A stretch of 64,000 nucleotides of DNA. Origin: Nitrospira sp. Lineage in GTDB: Bacteria; Nitrospirota; Nitrospiria; Nitrospirales; Nitrospiraceae. Under the pieces are notes generated by a model. The model saw nothing but the letters and a program-made list of their open reading frames with translations, was not told the origin of the DNA and searched no databases. Made by a program: the position numbers and the translations under genes. The DNA lies in contig JALDRG010000014.1 of the NCBI GenBank assembly GCA_031315995.1, positions 1 to 64,000 on the forward strand, given 5' to 3'. This document shows, piece after piece, positions 48,734 through 57,676 of this stretch (positions are counted from its first letter, which is position 1; every line of letters begins with the position of its first letter).

Positions 48734-49890
48734 TGCCATCAGCCGGTCACTCCACGTCACCCGTTCCCGCAGTGGGTTCGCCCTCATTGCCATCCACGAC
48801 GATGCAGACCCCGGCGTACATGACCGAGGATGACCGGCCGTTTGAGGGGGCCGTTCTGACCCCGATGCGCTGGGGCGTCATCATGGGAAGCCTATCGGTC
48901 GTCGCGCTGCTGCTTGCCGTGGTCTGCCTGCAGTTCGGGACGCAGTACATCGGACTTGGGAACCTCCTCGGCGTGCTGTCGTCCGCACTGTTCGACCACC
49001 CCAGCGACGATACGATGCTCAACACGACCAGCGTCATCTTGCTGCAGGTGCGCCTCCCGCGAGTCTTTCTTGGATTTTTAATCGGCGTCTGCCTGGCGTC
49101 GGTCGGTGTGGCGTTGCAGGCCCTACTCAGAAATCCCTTGGCAGACCCCTATGTGCTCGGGGTGTCGAGCGGGGCTGCGCTGGGTGTGGCGTTGGCGGTG
49201 CTCTTCGGAATCGGAACGACGGTGCTGGCATTCTCGCTCTTGCCGGTCTGTGGGTTCTTAGGCGGACTGGCGGCATTGCTGGTGGTCTATCGTATGGCGG
49301 CGACCTACGACCGTCTCCCGATTCATTCGGTGCTGTTGGCAGGGGTGATCCTGAACGCGATCTTTTCAGCGCTGATCATGTTCATCACCTCGATCATGGA
49401 ACCGAACCGTTCCTTTGGCATGATGGCGTGGCTCATGGGATCGCTCACGGCGCCGGCCTATCCCGCGTTGGCGGTCCTCTCGGCCTATTTATTGTTGGGG
49501 CTTGTTCTGCTCTTCAAACAGGTGCGGGTCCTGAACGTTCTGGCGTTGGGTGAGGAGCCGGCACGGTCGTTGGGGGTTGATACGGAACGCACGAAACGAC
49601 TGATTTTTCTGGTGTCGGCGTTGCTGACCGGAGCCGTGGTGTCCGTCAGCGGCATGATCGGATTCATCGGGATGATCATTCCCCACGCCGTACGCCTGGT
49701 GATCGGGGCCGATCATCGATTGCTCCTTCCGGCCTCGGCGCTCGTGGGTGGGATATTTTTGATGGTGGCCGATACCATCGCCCGGACGTTTTTTGTGCCG
49801 TCGGAAGTCCCCGTCGGAATCATTACGGCGCTCGCGGGCGGCCCGTTCTTTGTCTACCTGCTGGTCTGGCGAAAGGATCGGCTCGCATGA
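48730..49890 (+). CDS. btuC: Cobalamin ABC transporter permease
   Basis: Permease of the FecCD family, 386 residues with about ten membrane segments. LLQVRLPRVFLGFLIGVCLA, GVALQALLRNPLADPYVLGV and MIGFIGMIIPHAVRLVIG are family hallmarks. The first 45 residues are hydrophilic and unlike most relatives, so a later start is possible. The ATGATG start overlaps btuF by 4 bases. Confidence 0.92.
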   Translation: MMPSAGHSTSPVPAVGSPSLPSTTMQTPAYMTEDDRPFEGAVLTPMRWGVIMGSLSVVALLLAVVCLQFGTQYIGLGNLLGVLSSALFDHPSDDTMLNTTSVILLQVRLPRVFLGFLIGVCLASVGVALQALLRNPLADPYVLGVSSGAALGVALAVLFGIGTTVLAFSLLPVCGFLGGLAALLVVYRMAATYDRLPIHSVLLAGVILNAIFSALIMFITSIMEPNRSFGMMAWLMGSLTAPAYPALAVLSAYLLLGLVLLFKQVRVLNVLALGEEPARSLGVDTERTKRLIFLVSALLTGAVVSVSGMIGFIGMIIPHAVRLVIGADHRLLLPASALVGGIFLMVADTIARTFFVPSEVPVGIITALAGGPFFVYLLVWRKDRLA

Positions 49891-50780
49891 GGCGCTCCCT
49901 GGACCTCCGTCCTGCGGATCCGGCGTCTGGTACCTTGTCAGGCAGTGATCAGGCCTACGAGCTTCATGGGGTGTATTTCTGCTATGGCAATCCACTCGCG
50001 CGGGATGTTCGGTGGGTGCTCAGCAATTTGAACGTGCAGGTCGAGTCAGGCGAAATACTCGGCATTGTCGGCCCCAACGGATCGGGGAAGACATCGCTGG
50101 TGAAACTTCTGGCTAAGCTCGCCGTGCCCGGGCGGGGAGCCCTGTCTTTGTTCGGGCGAAACCTGGACGACCTCTCCCAGGCGGAGGCGGCACGGACTGT
50201 TGCGTTCGTTCCCCAGGACAGTGCGCCGGCCTTCTCCTTTACCGTGGCGGAAACGGTGTTGATGGGACGCTACCCTCATCGCCGGCAGAGCAGATGGAGC
50301 CTCGGGTTCGGATGGGAAGATCGGGACGATTGTGCAGCGGCAGCTCAGGCCATGGCCACGATGGACATCGGCCATCTCGCCTCGCGCGCGGTGACCGATC
50401 TGTCGGGCGGCGAATGTCAACGCACGATGATCGCGCGTGCCCTGGCCCAAACACCCCGGGTTCTCTTGCTCGATGAGCCGACCGCCTTCCTCGATCTTCA
50501 GCATCAGATCGAGATCTGTTCGGTGTTGCGTCGACTACGCGACGAACATGGCTTGACGGTCGTGATTGTGTCGCACGATTTGAACCTGGCCAGCCAATAT
50601 TGTGACCGGATCGTCATGCTGAAGGAAGGCTCGGTGTATGCGAGGGGAACGCCGTCGGAGGTGTTGTCGGTGGAGACGTTACGCGCGGTGTATGGCTGTG
50701 AGGTCTTGATCGATCCGCATCCGGAGTCGGGTCTTCCGAGGATTACGTTGCCGAGACAGGGCCTGCCGTTTCGAGTCTAA
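49887..50780 (+). CDS. btuD: Cobalamin ABC transporter ATPase
   Basis: ATPase of the B12 importer, 297 residues. Walker A GPNGSGKTSL, the signature LSGGECQRTMIARAL, Walker B VLLLDEPTAFLD and the switch His in VIVSHDLN are all present. It overlaps btuC by 4 bases and ends the first cobalamin unit. The C-terminal 45 residues are variable, as in the family. Confidence 0.93.
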   Translation: MRRSLDLRPADPASGTLSGSDQAYELHGVYFCYGNPLARDVRWVLSNLNVQVESGEILGIVGPNGSGKTSLVKLLAKLAVPGRGALSLFGRNLDDLSQAEAARTVAFVPQDSAPAFSFTVAETVLMGRYPHRRQSRWSLGFGWEDRDDCAAAAQAMATMDIGHLASRAVTDLSGGECQRTMIARALAQTPRVLLLDEPTAFLDLQHQIEICSVLRRLRDEHGLTVVIVSHDLNLASQYCDRIVMLKEGSVYARGTPSEVLSVETLRAVYGCEVLIDPHPESGLPRITLPRQGLPFRV

Positions 50781-50859
50781 GTCGTTGTTGCGGGATGGGT
50801 TCGCGCCCGGCCCACCCGTGTGAGGAGGAGGGGCGCGTCATCATTGGAGAGCGGAGTGT

Positions 50860-51100
50860 CAGGAAGACGCCGTCAGCGTCGGGGAAGATGGTGCAAAACC
50901 ATCACGGTGCCGCCACTGTAAGCGGGGAGTGACTCTGCCATAGGCCACTGGTGAACGGCGTGGTTCGTGAATTGTATTTCGTGAACGGGGGAGGTCACCT
51001 CTCACCGTTTGACGAACAACGATTCATGTTTCACGCTTCGCTGGGAAGGCGCAGGGAAGCCATGAGCCGCGAGTCAGGAGACCCAACTGACGGCTGTTAC
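50860..51100 (+). promoter_or_regulatory. Cobalamin riboswitch controlling the btuB-cob run
   Basis: Second cobalamin aptamer: AAGATGGTGCAAAACCATCA, GCCGCCACTGTAAGCGGGGA, GGGAAGGCGCAGGGAAGC and the B12 box region AGCCGCGAGTCAGGAGACCC at 51065-51084. One peripheral stem carries a 79-base extension not present in the first switch. No clear terminator lies between aptamer and btuB, so it may act on translation of btuB. Confidence 0.9.
50958..51036 (+). repeat. 79-base imperfect inverted repeat inside the second riboswitch
   Basis: Arms of about 37-40 bases (from GCGTG at 50958 and ending CACGC at 51036) fold back on GAGGTCACCTC at 50991-51001. Arm sequence is rich in TTCGTGAA (50964-50971, 50978-50985) and GTGAACGG (50951-50958, 50981-50988). 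In the first riboswitch the same position holds only a short hairpin. Confidence 0.7.
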
Positions 51101-51133
51101 AACTGAGCCCTTCGAGCGAAAGGGAAGTTCAGC

Positions 51134-53152
51134 ATGTTACGTCTTATCAGGGAGTGGTCCGTCTTAGGCGGGATGGTATTGGTTGTGTTCGCACCAGTGG
51201 TCTGGGCGGTGTCAGGATTCGCCCAGGAACCGGTCAAGCCAGCCTCAGTGACTGAGTCCGGTCCCGCACGGGAGCCCGATCCCGTCGTGTACACGGAAGA
51301 AGTCGTGGTGTCGGCGACCAAGACGCCCTTGCCGGTGAGTCAGGTGACGAGTGCCGTGGAAGTCATCACCGAGCAGGACATGAAAAAACAAAACATTAGG
51401 ACCGTGGTGGATGCCCTTCGCCTGGCTCAGGGACTGGCGATCTTTTCGAACGGCGGTCCCGGTACGGACGTGAGCGCGCGCATGCGCGGCGGTAGTGCGA
51501 ACCAGACCTTGGTCCTGATCGACGGCGCCATCGTCAACAGCGCTACCGTGGCCAGTTACAATTTTGCCAACCTGACGACCGACAACATCGAACGGGTGGA
51601 GATTCTTCGCGGCGCCCAGAGCATGTTGTGGGGATCCGATGCCATGGGCGGCGTCATTAACATCGTGACGAAGCGGGGACAGGGGCCGTTCAAAGCAAGT
51701 GGCTTTCTGGAATATGGGTCCTTCGCCTCCTTGCGTGAAGGGGGAACGGTCTCAGGCAAGCATGGCGTGGTCGACTACAGTCTGTCGCTTTCGCGGTGGG
51801 ACACCTCGAGTTTTTCGGCGGTCAACTATCGGCGCGGCGCCACCGAGCGCGATTCCTACCGCAATTGGCAAGGATCGGGACGGGTCGGGGTGGACCTGCC
51901 GCATGACGGGCGGTTCGACTTCACCATGCGCTGGATGAATTCGGACGTCCAACTCGACAACATTTCGGCGACTGCACCGAGCGATGTCTACGGGTCGAAA
52001 ATTCGGAGTCAGGAATATGTTTTCAGCGGGAGCTACGAGCAGCCGATCACGAGTTGGTGGTCGCAGAAGCTCACGCTCGCACGGTCGCAGGAAGCGTCGT
52101 TGTTTCTGCCGGGAACGTTACAGCGCAGCCTCGTCACGGGACTTTTCAGCACCCCGTTCGGAGATCCGAATGAAACCCGCGTCTTATCCAATCGCCTTGA
52201 ATGGCAGCATAACTTCCAACTCACCAAACTGCTGTTGATCAGTGCCGGTTATCAGTTTCGCGAGCAACAGGGGGAGAATGATACCGGATTGACGAATCGT
52301 ATCTTGAGTTCCAACGCCGGCTTCGCGCAGGCGCAGTTCAACCTTTGGGACCGCTGGTTTGCCACCGCCGGTGTGCGGCACGATAGTTACAACGTGTTCG
52401 GCGATGCCACCACCTATCGATTGACCGGCGGCTATTACCATAAGGAAACCGACACGAAGCTCCGCGCCGGGTATTCCACCGGATTTCGAGCGCCCAGCAT
52501 GAACGAATTGTTCTTTCCGAATTTCGGCAACCCCAACCTGGGCCCCGAAAAGAACCAGAGCATGGACGCGGGCATCGATCAATACCTCCTGTCGAAACAA
52601 CTCAAACTCAGCGGGGGATTCTTTTGGAATCGGTATAGGGACCTGATCGTCACGACGTTCGATCCGGTCTTGTGCGCGCCGTTCAGCACGTTCGGGTTCT
52701 GTCCGCAGCAATTGGGAAACGCCTCCACGAAGGGCTGGGAGGCCGGATTGACCTACACCTACGCGAGCGATAGGCCGTTCGTGAAAGGCGTCGTGTTGCA
52801 GGTCCAATATACCAACACGCTGACGCGCGATCTCGAAACGCAGAGCCGTCTTCCCCGTTGGCCGACCGACCAGTGGAGCGCCTCTGTCAGTTACCAACCG
52901 ATTGAGCCGTTGTGGATCACGGTGATCGGCCGCTACGTCGGATCACGATTCAACACGACCGGAGACCGGCAGACCCTGCAAGCGTTCGACGTCTGGTCCG
53001 TGGCCGTGACCTACGACGTTACCAAAGAGGTGCAGGCCTATCTTCGCGCCGAGAATCTGTTCAATGAAAAGTACGAGGAGGTGGCCAGCGCCGGCACACC
53101 GATTCGTTCGATCTTTGGCGGCGTGCGGGTCGCGTTTGGCGGAAAGTCATGA
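51134..53152 (+). CDS. btuB: TonB-dependent receptor, probable cobalamin receptor BtuB
   Basis: Outer-membrane barrel receptor of 672 residues. A signal peptide ending near GFAQ is followed by the TonB box EEVVVSATKTPL, the plug (VVDALRLAQGLAIF then VLIDGAIVNSATV and SMLWGSDAMGGVINIVTKRG) and a long barrel ending RSIFGGVRVAFGG. The cobalamin riboswitch upstream and corrinoid genes downstream support B12 as substrate. It begins the long operon. Confidence 0.9.
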   Translation: MLRLIREWSVLGGMVLVVFAPVVWAVSGFAQEPVKPASVTESGPAREPDPVVYTEEVVVSATKTPLPVSQVTSAVEVITEQDMKKQNIRTVVDALRLAQGLAIFSNGGPGTDVSARMRGGSANQTLVLIDGAIVNSATVASYNFANLTTDNIERVEILRGAQSMLWGSDAMGGVINIVTKRGQGPFKASGFLEYGSFASLREGGTVSGKHGVVDYSLSLSRWDTSSFSAVNYRRGATERDSYRNWQGSGRVGVDLPHDGRFDFTMRWMNSDVQLDNISATAPSDVYGSKIRSQEYVFSGSYEQPITSWWSQKLTLARSQEASLFLPGTLQRSLVTGLFSTPFGDPNETRVLSNRLEWQHNFQLTKLLLISAGYQFREQQGENDTGLTNRILSSNAGFAQAQFNLWDRWFATAGVRHDSYNVFGDATTYRLTGGYYHKETDTKLRAGYSTGFRAPSMNELFFPNFGNPNLGPEKNQSMDAGIDQYLLSKQLKLSGGFFWNRYRDLIVTTFDPVLCAPFSTFGFCPQQLGNASTKGWEAGLTYTYASDRPFVKGVVLQVQYTNTLTRDLETQSRLPRWPTDQWSASVSYQPIEPLWITVIGRYVGSRFNTTGDRQTLQAFDVWSVAVTYDVTKEVQAYLRAENLFNEKYEEVASAGTPIRSIFGGVRVAFGGKS

Positions 53153-53172
53153 GGAAGGGGTAGAGGGACCCT

Positions 53173-54567
53173 ATGTCATATCCTCGTGTGGCCATCGCCG
53201 GCACCAACAGCGGGGTCGGCAAGACGACGGTCACCCTGGCCCTCATGGCGGGCTTGAAGGCCAGGGGCCGTCTCATCCAGCCCTTCAAGGCCGGGCCGGA
53301 TTTCATCGATCCCGGCCATCACCAGGCCGTCACCGGCAGACCTTCACGCAATCTGGACGGCTGGATGCTGGGGGAGGCCGTCAATCGCCGTCTGTTCGCC
53401 CGCACGGCAGCGGACGCGGACTTGTCGATCATCGAAGGCATGATGGGGCTCTTCGACGGCAGTTCGGCACGGCATGAGAAGGGCAGCACGGCCGAATTGG
53501 CGAAGCAGCTGAACGCGCCGGTGATGCTCGTGATCGACGGCAGCGCGATGGCGCGCTCGGCCGCGGCCATGGCAGCGGGTTATGCGAAGTTTGATCCTGC
53601 CTTACAAGTGAAGGCCGTGCTGTTCAATCGCGTGCAAAGCGACGGGCATTTTCAATTGCTGAAAGATGCCGTAGAGGCTGAGACCGACCTCATGGTGCTG
53701 GGGTATCTCAGACCCGATGCCTCCGTGACGATTCCAGACCGGCACCTCGGCTTGCGGACCGCCATCGAACAGGGCCAAACCGATCTCTATGACCGGCTGG
53801 CGCGATCCGCCGCAGACACGGTCGATCTCGATCGGGTGGAAGCGTTAGCTCGATCAGCCGGCGACTTTCCCATTGAGGCGGTGACGCCGATCCCGATCAG
53901 TCGCTCATCCTCGGTCCGTATCGGCGTCGCGCACGATGCGGCCTTTTGTTTTTATTACCAGGACAACCTGGAGCTGCTTCAGGCGGCGGGGGCGGAGATC
54001 GTGAAGTTTTCGCCGTTGCGGGATGCCGCACCGCCGGATGTTGATCTGCTCTATCTCGGCGGAGGCTACCCGGAACTCTATGGAGAGGCCTTGGCGAACA
54101 ACAGCCCGATGCGAAGCGGAATCCGCGCCTTTGCCGAACGGGGCGGGGCGCTCTACGCCGAATGTGGCGGACTCATGTATTTGACCCAAGCGATACGCGA
54201 TGGGGAGGGCAGGCAGCACGAAATGGTTGGGCTGTTCCAGGCCGAAACGGTCATGCGAAAAGCGGGACTCACCATTGGTTACCGCAGGGTCGAGGTTGAT
54301 CAGCCCTGTCTCCTCGGACAACCAGGCACCCTCGTGCGAGGGCATGAATTTCATTACTCCCTGCTTCAACCGACCGGTGAGTTGCGCTACGCCTGCACCC
54401 TGTCGGATGCGGACGGGAGGCCGATCGGTCAGGATGGATTGACGGCGAGAAATACGCTCGCACTCTACAGCCACCTCCATTTCGGAAGTGCGCCGGATGT
54501 GGTCACAACCTTGGTTGCTGCGGCGGATCGATCACGACCGCGAGCGACTTTCAGTGGAGGGGTCTGA
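53173..54567 (+). CDS. cobB: Cobyrinic/hydrogenobyrinic acid a,c-diamide synthase
   Basis: Adds amide groups to the a and c side chains of the corrin ring with glutamine and ATP. The N-terminal P-loop GTNSGVGKTTV and FKAGPDFIDPGHH bind ATP and substrate, GMMGLFDG follows, and the C-terminal glutamine amidotransferase half has the nucleophile in YAECGGLMYL and His in HLHFG. Length 464 is typical. It ends 1 base before the next ATG. Confidence 0.93.
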   Translation: MSYPRVAIAGTNSGVGKTTVTLALMAGLKARGRLIQPFKAGPDFIDPGHHQAVTGRPSRNLDGWMLGEAVNRRLFARTAADADLSIIEGMMGLFDGSSARHEKGSTAELAKQLNAPVMLVIDGSAMARSAAAMAAGYAKFDPALQVKAVLFNRVQSDGHFQLLKDAVEAETDLMVLGYLRPDASVTIPDRHLGLRTAIEQGQTDLYDRLARSAADTVDLDRVEALARSAGDFPIEAVTPIPISRSSSVRIGVAHDAAFCFYYQDNLELLQAAGAEIVKFSPLRDAAPPDVDLLYLGGGYPELYGEALANNSPMRSGIRAFAERGGALYAECGGLMYLTQAIRDGEGRQHEMVGLFQAETVMRKAGLTIGYRRVEVDQPCLLGQPGTLVRGHEFHYSLLQPTGELRYACTLSDADGRPIGQDGLTARNTLALYSHLHFGSAPDVVTTLVAAADRSRPRATFSGGV

Positions 54568-54568
54568 C

Positions 54569-55168
54569 ATGATCGATCAGAAGGACCATCAATCGAAGAT
54601 GCAGCGGCTGAAGGCCTCGGTGGACCGACGAATCGAGGAGGCGCAACAGGAGAAGGGCCTCCTGATCGTGTATACGGGTTCAGGAAAGGGCAAGACCACG
54701 GCGGCGTTGGGAATGGCCTTGCGCTGTCTCGGCCACGGCATGAAGGTCGCCGTCGTGCAATTCATCAAGGGCGCCATCGACACGGCGGAGGAGCGCGTCC
54801 TGAAATCGTTCGGCGACCGCGTGACGTTTCTTCGCATGGGAGAAGGGTATACCTGGGACACGCAGGATCGCGAACGCGACACGCAATTCGCACAGCGCGC
54901 CTGGGTACAGGTCTGCGAATTCATGGGCGATCCTTCCTATGCAATGGTGATCCTGGATGAGTTCAACATCGCCCTCCAGCATGGGTACGTCTCCGTCGAC
55001 GAGGTCCTGCCACGCTTGACCACACGCCCACCCATGCAACATGTCGTCATCACGGGTCGGGGAGCCCCGCCCGAATTGATGGAGGCCGCCGATCTGGTCA
55101 CCGAGATGAAACAGGTGAAGCATCCCTTTCGCAAGGGCGTGAAGGCGCAACCGGGGGTGGAGTTTTGA
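54569..55168 (+). CDS. cobA: Corrinoid adenosyltransferase, CobA/BtuR type
   Basis: Moves the adenosyl group of ATP onto cobalt. The P-loop GSGKGKTT is at 37-44, followed by ALRCLGHGMKVAVVQFIKG, and VILDEFNIALQHGYV and VVITGRGAPPEL are typical of the family. 199 residues. GTGGAGGGG upstream sets ATG 54569. A second, unrelated adenosyltransferase of the PduO type is encoded 280 bases downstream. Confidence 0.93.
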   Translation: MIDQKDHQSKMQRLKASVDRRIEEAQQEKGLLIVYTGSGKGKTTAALGMALRCLGHGMKVAVVQFIKGAIDTAEERVLKSFGDRVTFLRMGEGYTWDTQDRERDTQFAQRAWVQVCEFMGDPSYAMVILDEFNIALQHGYVSVDEVLPRLTTRPPMQHVVITGRGAPPELMEAADLVTEMKQVKHPFRKGVKAQPGVEF

Positions 55169-55362
55169 GGGGGCCGGTCACCAAGACCTGTGAGCATTGC
55201 CGGCAGCCGTTCGAGTGTGTCGGGTATCAATGCTGGTGCGGGAAGATCGGCATTACCGAAACGCAGATGGACTGGATCGCCGCGCGGTTTCAGGATTGCT
55301 TGTGTCCCACCTGTCTGCAGCTTGTGGCGGAGGGGGCACTGGGACCGGAGGTTCCAGATTGA
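55165..55362 (+). CDS. Small cysteine-rich CWC-family protein
   Basis: 65-residue protein with eight cysteines (9, 12, 18, 23, 25, 45, 47, 50), including KTCEHCRQPFEC, CWC and CLCPTC, matching the Cys-rich CWC family, likely zinc-binding. The start is TTG 55165, overlapping the cobA stop by 4 bases; no other start fits. Nothing in the sequence tells its role. Its place between two corrinoid adenosyltransferase genes suggests a link to cobalt or corrinoid handling, which is inference. Confidence 0.7.
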   Translation: MRGPVTKTCEHCRQPFECVGYQCWCGKIGITETQMDWIAARFQDCLCPTCLQLVAEGALGPEVPD

Positions 55363-55446
55363 AAGCCCGACGCTCTGTCCGTAGCGGAAGAAGCCCCTCC
55401 TGTTCCATGACAAAATGGACTTACAAGTGAGGGATGGAAAGGAACG

Positions 55447-56046
55447 ATGATGCGAATTACCAAGGTGTATACCAGAACCGGTGATGCGGGCAAAACGAGG
55501 CTGGCCGGGGGCCAGGAGGTGTGGAAAGACTGTCTGCAGGTCGAAGCCTACGGCACGGTCGATGAATTGAACGCCTCGATCGGGTTGGCGCGGGCGATGA
55601 ACGCCGAGGCGGCGACGAAGTCTGCGGCCTCGATGCAGTTGGAAGAAGACCTGCGTTGGGTGCAGAACAAGCTCTTTGATGTCGGAAGCATTTTGGCCAC
55701 GGTGCCGGGCCAAACCTTTCCCAACATGCCGGAGGTCACGGCTCAGGATGTGACGAAGCTCGAAACGATGATCGATCGATGCCAAGAGGAGCTCACTCCG
55801 TTGAAAGAATTCATTCTGCCCGGCGGCGGGAAAGTCTCGGCCACGCTTCATCAGGCGAGAACGATCTGCCGCCGCGCGGAACGGATCTGCATCCATTTGA
55901 GCCGTGAGGAGTCGGTCGCGGCGGAGCTCAACAAGTACCTGAACCGGTTGAGTGATGCCCTGTTCGTCCTGGCTCGATGGGTCTCGAAGACGCAGGGGGA
56001 GCCGGAGTTTCTGTGGGAACGCGAATCCAGCAGGCCGGCTGGGTGA
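55447..56046 (+). CDS. Cob(I)alamin adenosyltransferase, PduO type
   Basis: ATP:cob(I)alamin adenosyltransferase, 199 residues. VYTRTGDAGKTRLAGGQEV and VEAYGTVDELNASIG are the ATP-binding signatures; FILPGGGKVSATLHQARTIC and RRAER near the C-terminus complete the family pattern. It is unrelated in fold to CobA and usually adenosylates complete cobalamin. AAAGGAA precedes the tandem ATGATG start. Next is cobU after 4 bases. Confidence 0.93.
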   Translation: MMRITKVYTRTGDAGKTRLAGGQEVWKDCLQVEAYGTVDELNASIGLARAMNAEAATKSAASMQLEEDLRWVQNKLFDVGSILATVPGQTFPNMPEVTAQDVTKLETMIDRCQEELTPLKEFILPGGGKVSATLHQARTICRRAERICIHLSREESVAAELNKYLNRLSDALFVLARWVSKTQGEPEFLWERESSRPAG

Positions 56047-56050
56047 GCCG

Positions 56051-56587
56051 ATGAAAACGCCCACGGCCAAACGGTCACGTCTCATTCTGATTCTGGGCGG
56101 CGCCGCATCAGGAAAGAGTCAAGCGGCGCTGGATCGGGCGGGCCGGATCGGCCCGAAGGCGTTTGTTGCGACAGGGCAGGCTCTGGACGGCGAAATGAAA
56201 GCGCGCATCGCCCGGCACCGAGAGACTCGTTCCCCAGACTGGATCACCGCCGAAGTGCCGCGTGAATTGGCCGGCTGGTTTCGATCGGACGGCCACGCCT
56301 ATCGCACAATCGTGGTGGATTGTTTGACACTCTGGCTCAGCAATGTCGGTGGCCGGCGTATCGCCCAGACCGATGTGACCGGCCTGGTGGACGACTTGCT
56401 GCAGGCCATTCGAGTCATTCCGGCGAAGGTGGTGCTGGTGAGCAATGAGTTAGGATTCGGGCTGGTTCCGGCCGTCCGCAGCGCGCGGGTCTTCCGTGAT
56501 GTCGCGGGGCGAGTGAATCAGCAAATCGCTCATGCGGCCGACGAGGTGTATATGGTTATCAGCGGACAGTCGCTCAGGCTCAAATGA
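56051..56587 (+). CDS. cobU: Adenosylcobinamide kinase/guanylyltransferase
   Basis: Phosphorylates adenosylcobinamide and adds GMP to start nucleotide-loop assembly. The P-loop GGAASGKS is at 16-23, the active His lies in [10 protein letters not shown], and [10 protein letters not shown] and [11 protein letters not shown] are hallmarks. 178 residues is the usual size. Start ATG 56051, just after the PduO-type gene. Confidence 0.94.
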   Translation: MKTPTAKRSRLILILGGAASGKSQAALDRAGRIGPKAFVATGQALDGEMKARIARHRETRSPDWITAEVPRELAGWFRSDGHAYRTIVVDCLTLWLSNVGGRRIAQTDVTGLVDDLLQAIRVIPAKVVLVSNELGFGLVPAVRSARVFRDVAGRVNQQIAHAADEVYMVISGQSLRLK

Positions 56588-56603
56588 AACGGGGGAAGAC
56601 TCA

Positions 56604-57659
56604 ATGACGCTCGATGAGGTGTTGGCACACATTCAGCCGGTCGATCAGGCGATTGCCGCACGGACGCAAGCTCGTCTGGACCGATTGACCAAACCACTCG
56701 GTAGCCTGGGGCGGTTGGAAGAAACCGCCGTACGGTATGCCACGATCACGGGAGAGCTGAAACCCACCGTGCCGCGTGGGGCCGTGTTCACATTCGCCGC
56801 CGACCACGGAGTGGCGTCCGAAGGGGTGAGTGCCTATCCCTCCGAAGTCACGCCGCAAATGGTGCTGAATTTTCTTCGAGGCGGCGCCGGGGTGAATGTG
56901 TTGGCGCGGCATGCCGGGGTCGAGGTACGCGTGGTGGATATCGGGGTCGCCTACGACTTTGGTTCGGCGCCTGGGCTCATTCAGAAAAAGGTCATGCCGG
57001 GTACGAACAATCTGCTGGTTGAACCGGCGATGAGCCGTGAGCAGGCCATCGAGGCCCTGCAGATCGGGATCGATTTGGCCGTGGAGGCCGCGCGTGAAGG
57101 CATCGGCCTGATTGGAACCGGCGAGATGGGTATCGGGAACACGACGCCGAGCGCGGCGATGACAGCGGTGATGACCGGCCGGCCTGTGGCTGAAGTGACG
57201 GGCCGTGGAACCGGCATCGATGACGCGGGCCATGCCCACAAAGTTGCCGTCATACAACAGGCGCTCGAACGGCATCGTCCGAACCGATCCGACCCACTCG
57301 AGGTGCTGACCCAGGTGGGCGGTTTAGAAATAGCCGGCCTAGCCGGGCTCATCCTTGGCGCGGCGGCAGAACGGATACCGGTGGTCTTGGATGGTTTCAT
57401 TGCCGGCGCGGCGGCCTTGATTGCAGTCGGGATGCAGCCGCTGTGCCGAGACTATTTGATTGCGTCGCATCGCTCGGTTGAGCGTGGACACCAGGCGATT
57501 CTGGAGTATCTCGGCCTGAAGCCATTGCTGGATCTAGAGTTGAGGCTCGGAGAAGGGACGGGAGCTTGTCTCGGAATGAGCCTCGTGCAGGCCTCGATCA
57601 AGATTCTCACGGAAATGGCGACGTTCGAGGAAGCGGGAGTATCGGATCGTGAGGCGTGA
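56604..57659 (+). CDS. cobT: Nicotinate-nucleotide:DMB phosphoribosyltransferase
   Basis: Activates dimethylbenzimidazole to alpha-ribazole phosphate for the lower ligand. [45 protein letters not shown] and [11 protein letters not shown] are diagnostic. 351 residues. GGGGGAAG precedes ATG 56604. The stop codon lies inside a run of GTGA heptads that continues into cobS. Confidence 0.95.
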   Translation: MTLDEVLAHIQPVDQAIAARTQARLDRLTKPLGSLGRLEETAVRYATITGELKPTVPRGAVFTFAADHGVASEGVSAYPSEVTPQMVLNFLRGGAGVNVLARHAGVEVRVVDIGVAYDFGSAPGLIQKKVMPGTNNLLVEPAMSREQAIEALQIGIDLAVEAAREGIGLIGTGEMGIGNTTPSAAMTAVMTGRPVAEVTGRGTGIDDAGHAHKVAVIQQALERHRPNRSDPLEVLTQVGGLEIAGLAGLILGAAAERIPVVLDGFIAGAAALIAVGMQPLCRDYLIASHRSVERGHQAILEYLGLKPLLDLELRLGEGTGACLGMSLVQASIKILTEMATFEEAGVSDREA

Positions 57660-57676
57660 ACGGTGAAACGTGACAT
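57649..57676 (+). repeat. Four tandem GTGANNN heptads across the cobT-cobS junction
   Basis: GTGAGGC, GTGAACG, GTGAAAC and GTGACAT follow each other without gaps at 57649-57676. The array contains the cobT stop (57657-57659) and the cobS GTG (57663) and ATG (57675). Related GTGAACG and CGTGAA words occur in the second riboswitch arm. Confidence 0.75.
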
